NCBI GenBank assembly: GCA_963599445.1
Contig: CAVBWZ010000003.1
Location: forward strand, 1 to 64,000
Reading direction: 5' to 3'
Length of the DNA stretch: 64,000 bases
Source: UBA9732 sp963599445
GTDB taxonomy: Bacteria; Spirochaetota; Spirochaetia; Sphaerochaetales; Sphaerochaetaceae
In this document: positions 42,536 through 51,774 of the stretch, in pieces
Layout: each line of letters opens with the position of its first letter
How positions within the stretch are numbered: the first letter of the stretch is position 1
Notes under the pieces: model-generated
Databases searched by the model: none
Told to the model about the DNA's origin: nothing
Seen by the model: the letters and a program-made list of their open reading frames with translations, nothing else
Translations under genes and position numbers: made by a program

Positions 42536-44517
42536 ATTCCAAAGAGAGCTATGGTACCTGCCTCTGTAACGGCGGCGAAGTAACCGCTCGTCAAAGCAAT
42601 GGATACAGGCGCAGAGGCAAGGGTCACATACCCTATCTGCGTCAACTCATAGCCGTTGGCCTCAAAGCTTACGATCCTGTTGCCACGTGTAACTGCATAC
42701 ACATAGTTGCCACCATCGGTCTCAAGGTCCAAGACGGGGATGTCAATGGTCTTGTGCTTGGTGTACGCACCTCCAACTACGACCTTGTAGGTCGAAAGCC
42801 CACCTGACCCAGCCTTCACGACAAGCTGAGGATTTGCATAGCGTATGTGCTGAGTGGCAAACGAATCGGTTGCAGACAAGGAACCGCCAACGAATCCACC
42901 GCTACCGGTTATATTGGTGGAGACGAAGTTGGTGGAGCTCTCTGCACAGTAGACGACATACAAACCGTTTGGAGAGACATCCATGTCGCGCACACCGTGG
43001 AAGGCGGCACCCATCTTGTCGCAGAAAGCGAGAATGGAGGCGGATCCACCGCTTGCATCGAACGCATAGGCGAACTCGTTTCCAGCATCGGCCACGAAGA
43101 TCATGTTCTGGGAAGCTGAGAACGCCGCCGCTGACAAGTCGGCGAATTCAATGCCATACTCCTCATGGGCCCATTCGACCATCCTAAGGGCATTGGACAA
43201 CGTGTTGGACGTTGGATCGAAGTACAGGATGGAAATGCTTTCCTTTCCCTGATAGTCGTCCGTGAACACGACGTAGTCCATGGTTGGATCGGAGAACACA
43301 TGCTTCGTGTCGCTTATCCACTCGAAATTGGACAATCCGTACTTCTTCACCACGTTCAATGCTCCAGATGAGACAGTGCACAGATAGATTTCGCCGGCAG
43401 AAGGCGACACAACCACGAACCTGTCACCGCTCAGAGCGGCAACCATGGAAGAGGAGTCCACTGTCAAGGAAGTCGCAGCGTCATCGGACAAAAGGGAAAG
43501 CTCGCCGTTTGCACCATTTGGAACGGTCGTGAACGAATAGGATGCAGAGCCTGTGCTTCCAAGCTTTTTGTTGTACACAACGGCGTCTATGCGGTGAAGG
43601 CCCACCGTTGGAGTGAATGCAAGGGAGCTTCCCGTATTGTCCAACGAACTCGACTGCACGAACTTGCCATCGTAGTACCACTCGATCGTAAGGCCATCGG
43701 AATTGACCGTCTCGGGAGAACCGAACGCGAAGACGCATGTGTACTCGGTCTCGGACACGAACTCGTTTGGAGCATCCGCAACGGAGAGGGATCCCTTGAT
43801 AGGCACGCCGGTTGCATCCTTTATGTACATGAGCGTGTTTGGACCCAGTTCGTTGAAATGAAACGCATGGCTTCCCTCCGTACTCGTACCATTGGAGATC
43901 CGTACAGCCTCGACAAGACCGGACACCTGGGTGTTGCCATCAAAGAGCAGAACCCTCAGAAGGTACGAACCTGATGCAAGGCTTTCAGACATGACAGCCG
44001 TCTTGGTCGTGGGATTGACGGTGACGGCCAATGGAACCTCCTTGGATTTCATGTCAGGACCTGTCAGGTATGCCTCGACCTCGGGATTGGCGACATCGCA
44101 CAACGACCAGTCGATGCTGAACCTGAAGCTTCCCGTGCCAATGAGGGTATCCAGCACAATCGTCTGAGGCGTAGGCGTGGCAGTGAGCCTGAAGGTCAAC
44201 GAACCCGACACTATCTCCGTGTTGGCGTTGTTCAACCCCTTGGCGGTCACGGTCCAATCCCCTATCGTCAGACCCTCTATCGTCACCGAATCACTGTCCG
44301 AGCTCTTTGTGAAGGTCTTTCCGTTTGGGCCGGTACCTGTGATGGTGTATTTGCTAACATCCAACAGAGAACTGTCGCTGGGAGAAAGCGTCCTGCTGCT
44401 GGATTCCGAACCTGTAGCAAGTATGAGCCTCATGGTCGTCGTTCCTGGATTGTCCGAACATGAAGCCAACAAAGCCACCAAAACAAATGCAACAATGATC
44501 ATGGAATTTCTCTTCAT
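42523..44517 (-). CDS. Large exported beta-propeller-like lipoprotein
   Basis: 664 residues. The signal peptide ends LLASC, so it is a lipoprotein. The mature N-terminus (residues ~15-50) has a Ser/Thr-rich segment ending SESSSRTLSP. Residues ~30-330 look like repeated immunoglobulin-like beta domains and ~340-660 like a six- or seven-bladed propeller (repeats such as RFVVVSPSAGEIYLC and GLYVVYCAES). It is probably a surface adhesin or sensor. It heads the exported-protein operon 44.5-41.0 kb. Confidence 0.72.
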   Translation of the reverse strand: MKRNSMIIVAFVLVALLASCSDNPGTTTMRLILATGSESSSRTLSPSDSSLLDVSKYTITGTGPNGKTFTKSSDSDSVTIEGLTIGDWTVTAKGLNNANTEIVSGSLTFRLTATPTPQTIVLDTLIGTGSFRFSIDWSLCDVANPEVEAYLTGPDMKSKEVPLAVTVNPTTKTAVMSESLASGSYLLRVLLFDGNTQVSGLVEAVRISNGTSTEGSHAFHFNELGPNTLMYIKDATGVPIKGSLSVADAPNEFVSETEYTCVFAFGSPETVNSDGLTIEWYYDGKFVQSSSLDNTGSSLAFTPTVGLHRIDAVVYNKKLGSTGSASYSFTTVPNGANGELSLLSDDAATSLTVDSSSMVAALSGDRFVVVSPSAGEIYLCTVSSGALNVVKKYGLSNFEWISDTKHVFSDPTMDYVVFTDDYQGKESISILYFDPTSNTLSNALRMVEWAHEEYGIEFADLSAAAFSASQNMIFVADAGNEFAYAFDASGGSASILAFCDKMGAAFHGVRDMDVSPNGLYVVYCAESSTNFVSTNITGSGGFVGGSLSATDSFATQHIRYANPQLVVKAGSGGLSTYKVVVGGAYTKHKTIDIPVLDLETDGGNYVYAVTRGNRIVSFEANGYELTQIGYVTLASAPVSIALTSGYFAAVTEAGTIALFGIIDK

Positions 44518-44606
44518 TTTGCACCTCCACAATACTTAATCCAAAAAACCTGCAGTTTCCATTCTCACTTTTCGAAAAAAACTTCAAAAATTTTTTCAGA
44601 GGAACT
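44518..44606 (-). promoter_or_regulatory. Conserved 5' leader shared with the 52.8-kb lipoprotein gene
   Basis: The ~80 bases upstream of the ATG at 44517 match those upstream of the ATG at 52812. Shared in order: a CTGAAA box, TTTTTTTCxAAAA, GAATGGAAA, GTATTGT and the ribosome site GAGGTGCAA directly before ATG. Both genes encode lipoproteins, so a common regulator or leader is suggested; the binding factor is unknown. Confidence 0.5.
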
Positions 44607-44649
44607 CGAGCCCTTTCTTTTCCGCACCCAAAAGGCTATTATTCAAAGC

Positions 44650-45192
44650 ATGAAAACGATTGTGAAAATACTGATAATCCTGGATTTCGCCGCAGTGGTG
44701 TTCCTTCCAAGCGTCTATATGTCCCGCCCAGTGCTCATACCAATGTTCGCAGTCATGGTTGGACTTGTGGTCCTCTACTGGTTCGCAATGTTCTGGGTAA
44801 GCCGCAAGGACGCAGACAAGGTCCTAGGCAAAACGCCCGACTTCGACATCTTTGCAGGGAAGATCCCCACCGACCCATCCGCAGACCTGACAAGAGGCCG
44901 GCTCTGCATCATGGACGGCAAGGTCAAACTCCTCCAGCGCACGGACGACAAACAGCACAAGGAAACCCCATGCAAAGAAGTCTGGTCCATCCCCACAGGC
45001 GAAATCACCTCCCTTGGATTTGGAAAGGTCCTCCCCGCACGCAAAGGCCTCATAATCTACATGGGCGACGACGAAGTCAAATTCACATGCGCCAAGATAG
45101 CCAACCACAAGGACGATCTCTACCGCGCACTGGGTTGGCACATGGAAAGCACCACCACACCTAAGACCGATGTCTCTGAGAACAGAACCTAA
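44650..45192 (+). CDS. Hypothetical membrane protein
   Basis: 180 residues. Two N-terminal hydrophobic helices (ILIILDFAAVVFLPSVY and a second at ~30-52) are followed by a cytoplasmic-looking domain of ~125 residues, beta-rich and reminiscent of a PH-like fold but not assignable. It forms a two-gene operon with the short asparaginase gene, 14 bases downstream. No ribosome site is obvious; the start ATG at 44650 is the first in frame. Confidence 0.65.
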   Translation: MKTIVKILIILDFAAVVFLPSVYMSRPVLIPMFAVMVGLVVLYWFAMFWVSRKDADKVLGKTPDFDIFAGKIPTDPSADLTRGRLCIMDGKVKLLQRTDDKQHKETPCKEVWSIPTGEITSLGFGKVLPARKGLIIYMGDDEVKFTCAKIANHKDDLYRALGWHMESTTTPKTDVSENRT

Positions 45193-45206
45193 AGAGGAGA
45201 ACCACC

Positions 45207-45725
45207 ATGGAAGACGGCAACAATGACAATGAGATAAGGATAATCACGACAGGCGGCACATTCGACAAGCTCTATGACGAGATACGCGGAGAACTGACGT
45301 TCAAGGACTCCCATCTTCCACGGATTCTGGAGCAGTCCAGATGTACGGTGAAGACGAACGTGGAGAACTGCCTTGCAATAGACAGCCTGTACATGAACGA
45401 TGAACACAGGCTCAAGATAGCGCAGTCCTGCAAAAGGAGCCAGGAGCACATGATAGTGGTGATCCACGGAACCGATACAATGGTGGAGACTGCAAAGGTC
45501 ATAGCAGAAAAACTGGGGAAAGACGCAAATAAGACCATCGTCCTTACGGGCGCAATGGTTCCCTACGCCCTTGAAAGCTCGGACTCAGTATTCAATCTAG
45601 GCTGCGCCATCACAGCCGTCCAGCTCAAGAAGCCGGGAGTGTATATATGCATGAGCGGGAGAATCTTCGACTACGACAACGTAAGGAAGAACAAGGCAAA
45701 AGGGATCTTCGAGACTCTAGACTAG
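45207..45725 (+). CDS. Asparaginase N-terminal-domain protein
   Basis: 172 residues. It has both N-domain motifs of L-asparaginase: TGGTFDK (nucleophilic Thr) and VIHGTDTM (Thr-Asp), plus KTIVLTGAMVPY with the expected Lys. Full-length asparaginases are ~330 residues and carry a C-terminal domain that completes the active site of the neighbouring subunit; this protein stops before it. Short asparaginase-domain proteins are known in other bacteria. The start ATG 45207 follows AGAGGAG. Its activity is uncertain. Confidence 0.8.
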   Translation: MEDGNNDNEIRIITTGGTFDKLYDEIRGELTFKDSHLPRILEQSRCTVKTNVENCLAIDSLYMNDEHRLKIAQSCKRSQEHMIVVIHGTDTMVETAKVIAEKLGKDANKTIVLTGAMVPYALESSDSVFNLGCAITAVQLKKPGVYICMSGRIFDYDNVRKNKAKGIFETLD

Positions 45726-46346
45726 ATCCAATATCCTCTTGGCGCTGTCTATCGTCCCCGTCTGGCCTTTGGTGAAACCAAAACCCCAGTCGACCTTTAT
45801 GCAGTCGCAGCCTGCAGCCTTGGCGCCGTCGCTGTCTATTTGGGTGTCTCCAACAAGGACGCACTCGCAAGGCTCAAGGCCAAGCCTTTCAAAGCCCTTC
45901 CTCAAAAGGCTTTCCTTTGTGGCCTCCCCTGCAAGGTCAAGACCCAGCATTTCATCGAAGAGATCTGCAATTCCAAAATGCTCGCACATCTCAATGACAA
46001 GGTCCTCGTTCTTCATTGAAGCCACGGCCAGCTTATAACCCTTGGATTTCAAAGTTCCAAGGACATCCACGATTCCAGGATAGAAGACCGCCTTGAAACG
46101 TCCCTCCGCCTCATAGTAGAGACGGTACTGTCTCACAAGCTCATCGACCAAGGCATCGTCCTTCACTCCAAACGTAATTCTGAAGCAATCGCCGATTGGA
46201 GGGCCAATGAAGGAACGCCACACAGTATGCTCTTCGTCTATTGGCAGGCCAAGCTTCTCCATTGCATAGCGTCCACCTGCGAAGATGCCAATGGAAGTAT
46301 CCATGAGGGTTCCATCGAAATCGAAGAAAACAGCCTTGTACTTCAC
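45717..46346 (-). CDS. HAD-family phosphatase (phosphoglycolate phosphatase-like)
   Basis: 209 residues. HAD motif I is FFDFDGTLMDTS (DxDGT), motif II a Ser/Thr in LAVASMKNED, and motif III CVLVGDTQIDSDGAK. The four-helix cap near residues 20-85 matches the PGP/beta-PGM subgroup, which hydrolyses small phosphates such as 2-phosphoglycolate. It overlaps the 668-residue gene upstream by four bases. Its 3' end overlaps the convergent asparaginase-domain gene by nine bases. Confidence 0.9.
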   Translation of the reverse strand: MKYKAVFFDFDGTLMDTSIGIFAGGRYAMEKLGLPIDEEHTVWRSFIGPPIGDCFRITFGVKDDALVDELVRQYRLYYEAEGRFKAVFYPGIVDVLGTLKSKGYKLAVASMKNEDLVIEMCEHFGIADLFDEMLGLDLAGEATKESLLRKGFERLGLEPCECVLVGDTQIDSDGAKAAGCDCIKVDWGFGFTKGQTGTIDSAKRILDLV

Positions 46347-48343
46347 ATTCCCCTCCTGTCCAGAATCCTCTGCCCAAGTTTCTCAACGATCTTCCATTCC
46401 CAGTCCGAGAAACTGAACCTTGTGACCTTCCTGTATTCGCACTTCACAAGGGAACCCAGCTCGTTCACATACAGCTCAAGCGAATTCCATGTATCATGGC
46501 CGCCTGCGAACATGAGGGCTCCAACGTTCTCCCTCCTCTGGATCTCCAGCATGGGGTCCCTTGTCGTGCGGAATATGCAGACTGATATCGTTGTATCCGG
46601 AATCGCGAACATCTTGTCCTTGCCGTCTGCACGACATGCAGCAAGTGCTTTCTCCATTACGCCCGCAAGTTCATCGCGCTGCTCTTCAGAACACTGCTCC
46701 ACGTACTGCACGACAGGGTTTGACTTTGCAAACGACCGCAGAACCTGGTCGAGGATGGAATTGGAGCCATGGACGGCAGGCTCTTGTACCGGTTCGTCCT
46801 CCGGCTCAGGGACAGGTGTTGGTTCTGCCTTGGATTCCTCTTCCACAGGTTCGACTGGCTCAGACTCCTCCTGCTCAGGTGCAACATCTTCGCTGGGTTC
46901 TTCTTCGATGATGGCTTCTTCTGCAACATTGCCTTCGGCTTCAAACACAGCCTCTTTTTCAGAGACCACTTCGTTTTCAATGTCAGGCTCCTCTTCTGGA
47001 ACATCGTTCTGTTCTTCAATGGTTTCAGGCTCATCTTCATCGCAGACATCGAACAGGGACTTTTCGCTGTAGGGGTCATCCTGCCCTTCAATGGCAGCAT
47101 CCTCCACTACGGAATCATCGTCAGCGTCGTCGCCATCGTCATCTTCGTCATAGAGGGAATCCTGTTCATCCAAAAGAGGATCGGACTCGAACTCTTCAGG
47201 AGGGACATCGTCAAGATAGGAATATGCATCATCGCCAACAAGGGCGGTATACTCCTCCTGCGGCTTTTCCTCAAAAACCTCTTCGTTGGAGGAATCCTCT
47301 CCAACGACATCCTTATTGGAAGGCTCAGAAGCCTTTGGCATCAATGGGAAGAACTCCTCAAGGGGTTCGTCGTATTCCTCAGACTCATCCTCATATGCAT
47401 CAAAGACCTCTTCTTCAGACACAATGTCCTCTTGCGAATCATCGTCTTCAGCAACGTCTTCAATGAAATCCTCTTCAGTGGAGGTCTCTTCAATGGAGGT
47501 TTCAGTTTTGGCGACTTCGGTCTCAAGCTCTTCCCCAACCTCATCCGCAACGATGGTCTTTGCTGGATAGAGATCCGCAATCCTGGAATGTATGCGCTCA
47601 AGGCTGAAACGCGTCACAAAGCTGTAGAACCTTCCTGAATGCTTGATGAATGGAGTCTCAAGGTACTGACCCATATCCCCAATCACACCATACGGGGAAT
47701 CCTCACCAAAGCCGTCCTGGGACGAACTTGGAAGCGAGAGCATCTCGCACAGGGAATCATCGAGATTGCATATGTTCTTTACATCATAGTCTATGAAGTT
47801 GCCATTACATGAATTTTCAACGTCTATTATGGAAAAGAAGCCATCGTTTATGGATTCATCGCCGCATACGTCAAGAAGGACCTCGTCCGGGAACACCTTG
47901 GAGTAGATTTCCTCCCTTGCCTTGAACATCTCAGAGACATCGGTCTTGCCGTTGGCCCTATCCAAGAGGACGGTGTAGTCTATGTAGCGCATTGTGGCCT
48001 TGAGGTTCTCAAGCATGAGCCTATGCAGGTTGCGGCACCCTTTGGCTTGGATGGAGGTTTCGGAATCGGAGGGAGTGAAGAATGCGTTGCGCTGCACGGC
48101 CATTGCATGGAGGAACACTATGAGGCAGTCGGTGGCCTTTCGTGAAAGCGGGTCGTTTCCAAACGAGTCCCTATGCAGGCAGGTATACTTTAGGATGCTT
48201 GCAACGTTGAACCTGAAGGCCTCCTTTACAAGCTCCCCTTTGTAGAGTTCAAGATACGACACCTGCTGGTTTATGTTCCTCTGCAGCTTCTCCGCGGATA
48301 TGCTGGTCATGTCGTTGAGTTTCCATGGAAGGTAACAGTTCAT
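46343..48343 (-). CDS. Large cytoplasmic protein with acidic low-complexity centre
   Basis: About 666 residues. The N-terminal ~290 residues are mixed helical, starting MNCYLPWKLNDMTSISAEKL. Residues ~295-545 are extremely acidic (Glu/Asp/Ser/Pro runs such as EEDDSQEDIVSEEEVFDAYEDE) and probably disordered. The C-terminal ~110 residues form a small domain with LGQRILDRRGM at the end. No family is recognised. It overlaps the HAD phosphatase gene by four bases, so they are one operon. It may be a scaffold or nucleic-acid-mimicking protein, which is conjecture. Confidence 0.72.
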   Translation of the reverse strand: MNCYLPWKLNDMTSISAEKLQRNINQQVSYLELYKGELVKEAFRFNVASILKYTCLHRDSFGNDPLSRKATDCLIVFLHAMAVQRNAFFTPSDSETSIQAKGCRNLHRLMLENLKATMRYIDYTVLLDRANGKTDVSEMFKAREEIYSKVFPDEVLLDVCGDESINDGFFSIIDVENSCNGNFIDYDVKNICNLDDSLCEMLSLPSSSQDGFGEDSPYGVIGDMGQYLETPFIKHSGRFYSFVTRFSLERIHSRIADLYPAKTIVADEVGEELETEVAKTETSIEETSTEEDFIEDVAEDDDSQEDIVSEEEVFDAYEDESEEYDEPLEEFFPLMPKASEPSNKDVVGEDSSNEEVFEEKPQEEYTALVGDDAYSYLDDVPPEEFESDPLLDEQDSLYDEDDDGDDADDDSVVEDAAIEGQDDPYSEKSLFDVCDEDEPETIEEQNDVPEEEPDIENEVVSEKEAVFEAEGNVAEEAIIEEEPSEDVAPEQEESEPVEPVEEESKAEPTPVPEPEDEPVQEPAVHGSNSILDQVLRSFAKSNPVVQYVEQCSEEQRDELAGVMEKALAACRADGKDKMFAIPDTTISVCIFRTTRDPMLEIQRRENVGALMFAGGHDTWNSLELYVNELGSLVKCEYRKVTRFSFSDWEWKIVEKLGQRILDRRGM

Positions 48344-48444
48344 CGCCAACTCCTACTAAACTATTTCCTATCACTATGTAGTATCGTATATCAAAGCAAC
48401 TTTCAAGTTGAAAAACATCATCGATTGGGCCATACTTGGCATGT

Positions 48445-48999
48445 ATGTACTTTTGCGTGAACGTCATAACATCGAAGGAGAACGAAGCCAAGGACGCCTT
48501 GGAGAGGATCCTTGCACAGCTTCCACAGGAATCGTGCGTCTGGTTTCCAACAAAGGAGAACACGGAAAGACGTCAGGGAGTTGAGGAAGTCGTGGCCAAA
48601 CCTCTTTTTGGAGGATACCTCTTCGTATTCTGGGACGGCCTGAACGAGATTGATTTTCCATTCCATGAAGTGCGCAAGGTCAAGAATGTGATAAGGTTCC
48701 TGCGCTATGACGACGGCTCATGTGCGCTCAAGGGCAAGGACCTTGAGTTCGCCAAGTGGATACATATGCACAGAGGCAACATAAAGCGCTCCAAGGTCGT
48801 ATTCAAGGAAGGCCAGAGGGTTCATATATGCGAAGGCCCTCTCATGGGGTTCGACGGCAGCGTCATAAAGGTGGACCGCCATCACAAACGCATAGTCCTA
48901 CGATTCGAAATTGGAAGCATTGTATCGGACGTCAACTTCTCAGTCGAGTTCCTCTCCTCTTCATCGCAGAACACATCGCCTGATTTGGGCAAACTCTGA
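48445..48999 (+). CDS. NusG/RfaH/LoaP-like transcription elongation factor paralogue
   Basis: About 184 residues. The N-terminal NGN domain spans residues ~1-115 (MYFCVNVITSKENEAK, with FGGYLFVFW) and a KOW motif begins FKEGQRVHICEGPLMGFDG. This is a paralogue of housekeeping NusG. Such specialised NusGs (RfaH, LoaP; LoaP occurs in spirochaetes) usually sit just upstream of the long operon they anti-terminate. Here the downstream gene is on the opposite strand 43 bp away. The start ATG 48445 follows a weak ribosome site. Its target must be elsewhere. Confidence 0.85.
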   Translation: MYFCVNVITSKENEAKDALERILAQLPQESCVWFPTKENTERRQGVEEVVAKPLFGGYLFVFWDGLNEIDFPFHEVRKVKNVIRFLRYDDGSCALKGKDLEFAKWIHMHRGNIKRSKVVFKEGQRVHICEGPLMGFDGSVIKVDRHHKRIVLRFEIGSIVSDVNFSVEFLSSSSQNTSPDLGKL

Positions 49000-49041
49000 A
49001 GCAAACAAGTGTACTGTCAACCCCGTCCTCAAATCCTTGCC

Positions 49042-50235
49042 TTAAATCCTTGCCCTATACGCCTCAAGCCCCTTCTCAAGACACATACAGGCCTTCCCAA
49101 GGTCCTGGGTGTTGAGGACATAGGCGATTCTGACCTGATTGCGGCCAAGTCCATGAGTCTCGTAGAAACCCTCGGCCGGAGCGAGCATGACGGTCTCGCC
49201 GTTGTATGAGAAATCGCGCAGCATGAAGATTGCAAAGTCCTCGGCATCCTCGACAGGAAGCTCCGCTATGAGGTAGAAGGCTCCTTTTGGCTTTATGCAC
49301 TTGACACCGGGAATCCTGCGCAGGGCATCAACTATGAAATCACGTCTCTTCTCGTACTCGTCGTGGACCTGCGCCATGTACTCATGCGGAGCGCTCAATG
49401 CCGCAAGAGCCGCATACTGCTCCACTGAAGGAGGGCACAGCCTGGCCTGACTCAGCTTGAGGGTCTCCGTTATGACATTCCTGTTGCGGCTCACGAGCGC
49501 TCCAACCCTGGCGCCACACATGGAGAAACGCTTTGAGAAGCTGTCCACGCATATCACGCGGTCTGCATAGTCCTTGTACTTTAGGATGCTTGTAAACACC
49601 TCGCCGTCGTAGCAGAACTCGCGGTAGACCTCATCCACGATGAGGAAGAGGTCATGCTTGACGCATATCCTAAGAACCGTCTCGAACTCCTGCGGGGTGT
49701 AGACATGTCCCGTAGGGTTGTTTGGACTGCAAAGAAGGACCGCCATGGTCTTCTTCGTGATCTTGGACTCGATCACATCAAGAGGAGGAAGCGCAAAGCC
49801 ATTGTCGAACACGCTGGTGACAGGCACTATCTTAACGTTGGCCATACCTGCGAACGAGTGGACGTTGGTGTAGTACGGCTCCGGAACAATCACTTCATCG
49901 CCAGGGTCGCAAAGGGTCATGAAGGCAAAGAGAAGGGCTTCCGAGCCACCGGTCGTTATGAGGATGTCTTGGGCGTCCATGTCCACCCCTATACCCTTGT
50001 AGTACTCCACAAGGCCCTTTCTCAAAGGCATGTCGCCATCGCTTTCACCATATGAGATGATTCCATACGGATAGCTGTGCACGGCGTCTATGGCCTCCTG
50101 AGGTGTCTTTATGTCAGGCTGACCTATGTTGAGATGGTAGACCTTTAGACCCCTTTCCTTTGCGGCTATGGCGTATGGGGACAGTCTTCTGATTGGAGAT
50201 GCTTGAAAACCTCTTATCCTTGCAGATATTTCCAT
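49042..50235 (-). CDS. Class I/II aminotransferase (aspartate aminotransferase-like)
   Basis: 397 residues, PLP-dependent. Typical features are NIGQPDIKTP, LCSPNNPTGHVY, IVDEVYREF and the Schiff-base lysine in CVDSFSKRFSMCGAR, plus a late NQVRIAY arginine. It belongs to the aspartate/aromatic aminotransferase group. It lies 43 bases after prs in the same direction and may be co-transcribed; the two have no obvious metabolic link. Substrate specificity is not certain. Confidence 0.93.
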   Translation of the reverse strand: MEISARIRGFQASPIRRLSPYAIAAKERGLKVYHLNIGQPDIKTPQEAIDAVHSYPYGIISYGESDGDMPLRKGLVEYYKGIGVDMDAQDILITTGGSEALLFAFMTLCDPGDEVIVPEPYYTNVHSFAGMANVKIVPVTSVFDNGFALPPLDVIESKITKKTMAVLLCSPNNPTGHVYTPQEFETVLRICVKHDLFLIVDEVYREFCYDGEVFTSILKYKDYADRVICVDSFSKRFSMCGARVGALVSRNRNVITETLKLSQARLCPPSVEQYAALAALSAPHEYMAQVHDEYEKRRDFIVDALRRIPGVKCIKPKGAFYLIAELPVEDAEDFAIFMLRDFSYNGETVMLAPAEGFYETHGLGRNQVRIAYVLNTQDLGKACMCLEKGLEAYRARI

Positions 50236-50278
50236 ATTGAGTCCTCTCTACGCGGTGAAGGGTCCTGAAACCCCCATG

Positions 50279-51556
50279 TCAGTTCTTCGAAACGTCCCCT
50301 TGCTTCTTCACGACGGCGTTCTGGCTGTTGTCGACCAGCTTCTGCACTATCTTCCTATTGTCAAGAAGAGGGCTTATGGCCCTGCCATGGTGCAGACGGC
50401 TTATTACACGGGCGAAAAGCTCAGAGGTATCGGTCTGGATGAACCATTGCTTGGAGAGCAAGTCGTCCCCGTGGTAGACGGCGTTGGTGCCAATGACGTA
50501 GTCGAAGACGCCTTCCTCGTGGGCTTTGTCGAATGCATCCACAGCTCCGCCATTGAAGAATGGAAGGCTGGTGATGCAGATTATCTTCTTGGCACCCATG
50601 TTCCTCAGCGTCTTCATGGCAATGAGCATGGTTCCGCCCGATGCAAGCATGTCGTCCGCTATGATGACGGTCTTGTTGGTGACGTCGCCAAGAAGGCTTA
50701 TGCTCTTGATGTTGGTGTTCTTGGCACCAGTGGTCACAATGGAGTAATCCCTTTCCTTGTAAAGCATTGCAAGAGGTCTGTGAAGGACCTGTGCATAGAA
50801 CTTGTTCCTTGCGACCGCTCCCGTGTCAGGCGAAACGACGGTTATGTCAGGATCCGATATGTCTATTATCTTCTTGAGCTCAACGAGGATCTGATAGGAA
50901 GCGTGCAGGTTCTCAAGATGGAGCGTTCTGAAGCAGTTCTCGATCTCCTTGCAGTGGATGTCCAAAGTGATTATCCTCTCCACCCCAAGGTTCTCGCACA
51001 TGCGTCCAAAGACCGCGGCGGACAGGGCCTCCCTGGAGCTCTTCTTGTGCTGTCTTGCGTACGGATATGTTGGGAGCACCAGAGTGACGCTCTCCGCTCC
51101 TGCAAGGTTCGCAGCGTTTATTATGGTGAAGAGCATCATGATGTGGTCGTTTATGGAAAACCTTATGGGTTCGTCGTAGCCGGCCATCTTCTGTGGGGCA
51201 TCGTTGGTCACATCGTATATGACAAAGAGCCTAAGGCCTCTGACAGGTTCAAGGATCTCAGCCTTGACCTCTCCGTTGAGGAACCTTGTGTATTTGACTG
51301 GAATCTCAAGGTTTGGACACTGGTAGTTCGTTGGACATTTTCCGCTTGGAATCTTCTTGCTTCCAAGGTCTTCGATGAAGCTGACTTCTCTGAGCACCTG
51401 ATCCTCAGGAATCTCATACCTACTTGCAAGGTTCTTCGCAAGCTTGTCATAACGTTCGACGTAAAGGCGTCTAAGATGCTTGACGACCTTACCCGACAGG
51501 TACTCCGACCCCAAGCCGGTGATTACACCAAGCTTATGCGGTTTGATGATGCTCAT
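50279..51556 (-). CDS. prs: Ribose-phosphate pyrophosphokinase, long form
   Basis: 425 residues, making PRPP from ribose-5-phosphate and ATP. It has LVLPTYPYARQHKK, TLDIHCKEIENCF and the PRPP-binding loop IIADDMLASGGT. It is longer than the typical ~310-residue enzyme because of an extra N-terminal ~90 residues and a small insertion, a form seen in spirochaetes. The start ATG 51556 has AAGGAG seven bases upstream; the reading frame further upstream is not family-like. Confidence 0.93.
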   Translation of the reverse strand: MSIIKPHKLGVITGLGSEYLSGKVVKHLRRLYVERYDKLAKNLASRYEIPEDQVLREVSFIEDLGSKKIPSGKCPTNYQCPNLEIPVKYTRFLNGEVKAEILEPVRGLRLFVIYDVTNDAPQKMAGYDEPIRFSINDHIMMLFTIINAANLAGAESVTLVLPTYPYARQHKKSSREALSAAVFGRMCENLGVERIITLDIHCKEIENCFRTLHLENLHASYQILVELKKIIDISDPDITVVSPDTGAVARNKFYAQVLHRPLAMLYKERDYSIVTTGAKNTNIKSISLLGDVTNKTVIIADDMLASGGTMLIAMKTLRNMGAKKIICITSLPFFNGGAVDAFDKAHEEGVFDYVIGTNAVYHGDDLLSKQWFIQTDTSELFARVISRLHHGRAISPLLDNRKIVQKLVDNSQNAVVKKQGDVSKN

Positions 51557-51774
51557 AAAGCTCTCCTTGGAGGAAGCTTTAGGCAAAGACCCAAAGCTCC
51601 TCTTTGAAACAGGAAATGACGGCATTCATCCCCTGTCTCTAATTTCAGGTACGACCTGTTCCCTTTCCTTAGGGCCGGCCGACCTGCTGGCCCCATTATA
51701 TTCATGGCAGGGACAAAGATTCAATAAGGTTCAGCCCTTTCCTTCCCCCTTTCACTTCCAACATGGAGGGTGTC

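Noticed and set aside
45272..45538. Reverse-strand 88-residue ORF over the asparaginase gene
   Set aside because: Antisense frame of a gene with clear motifs.
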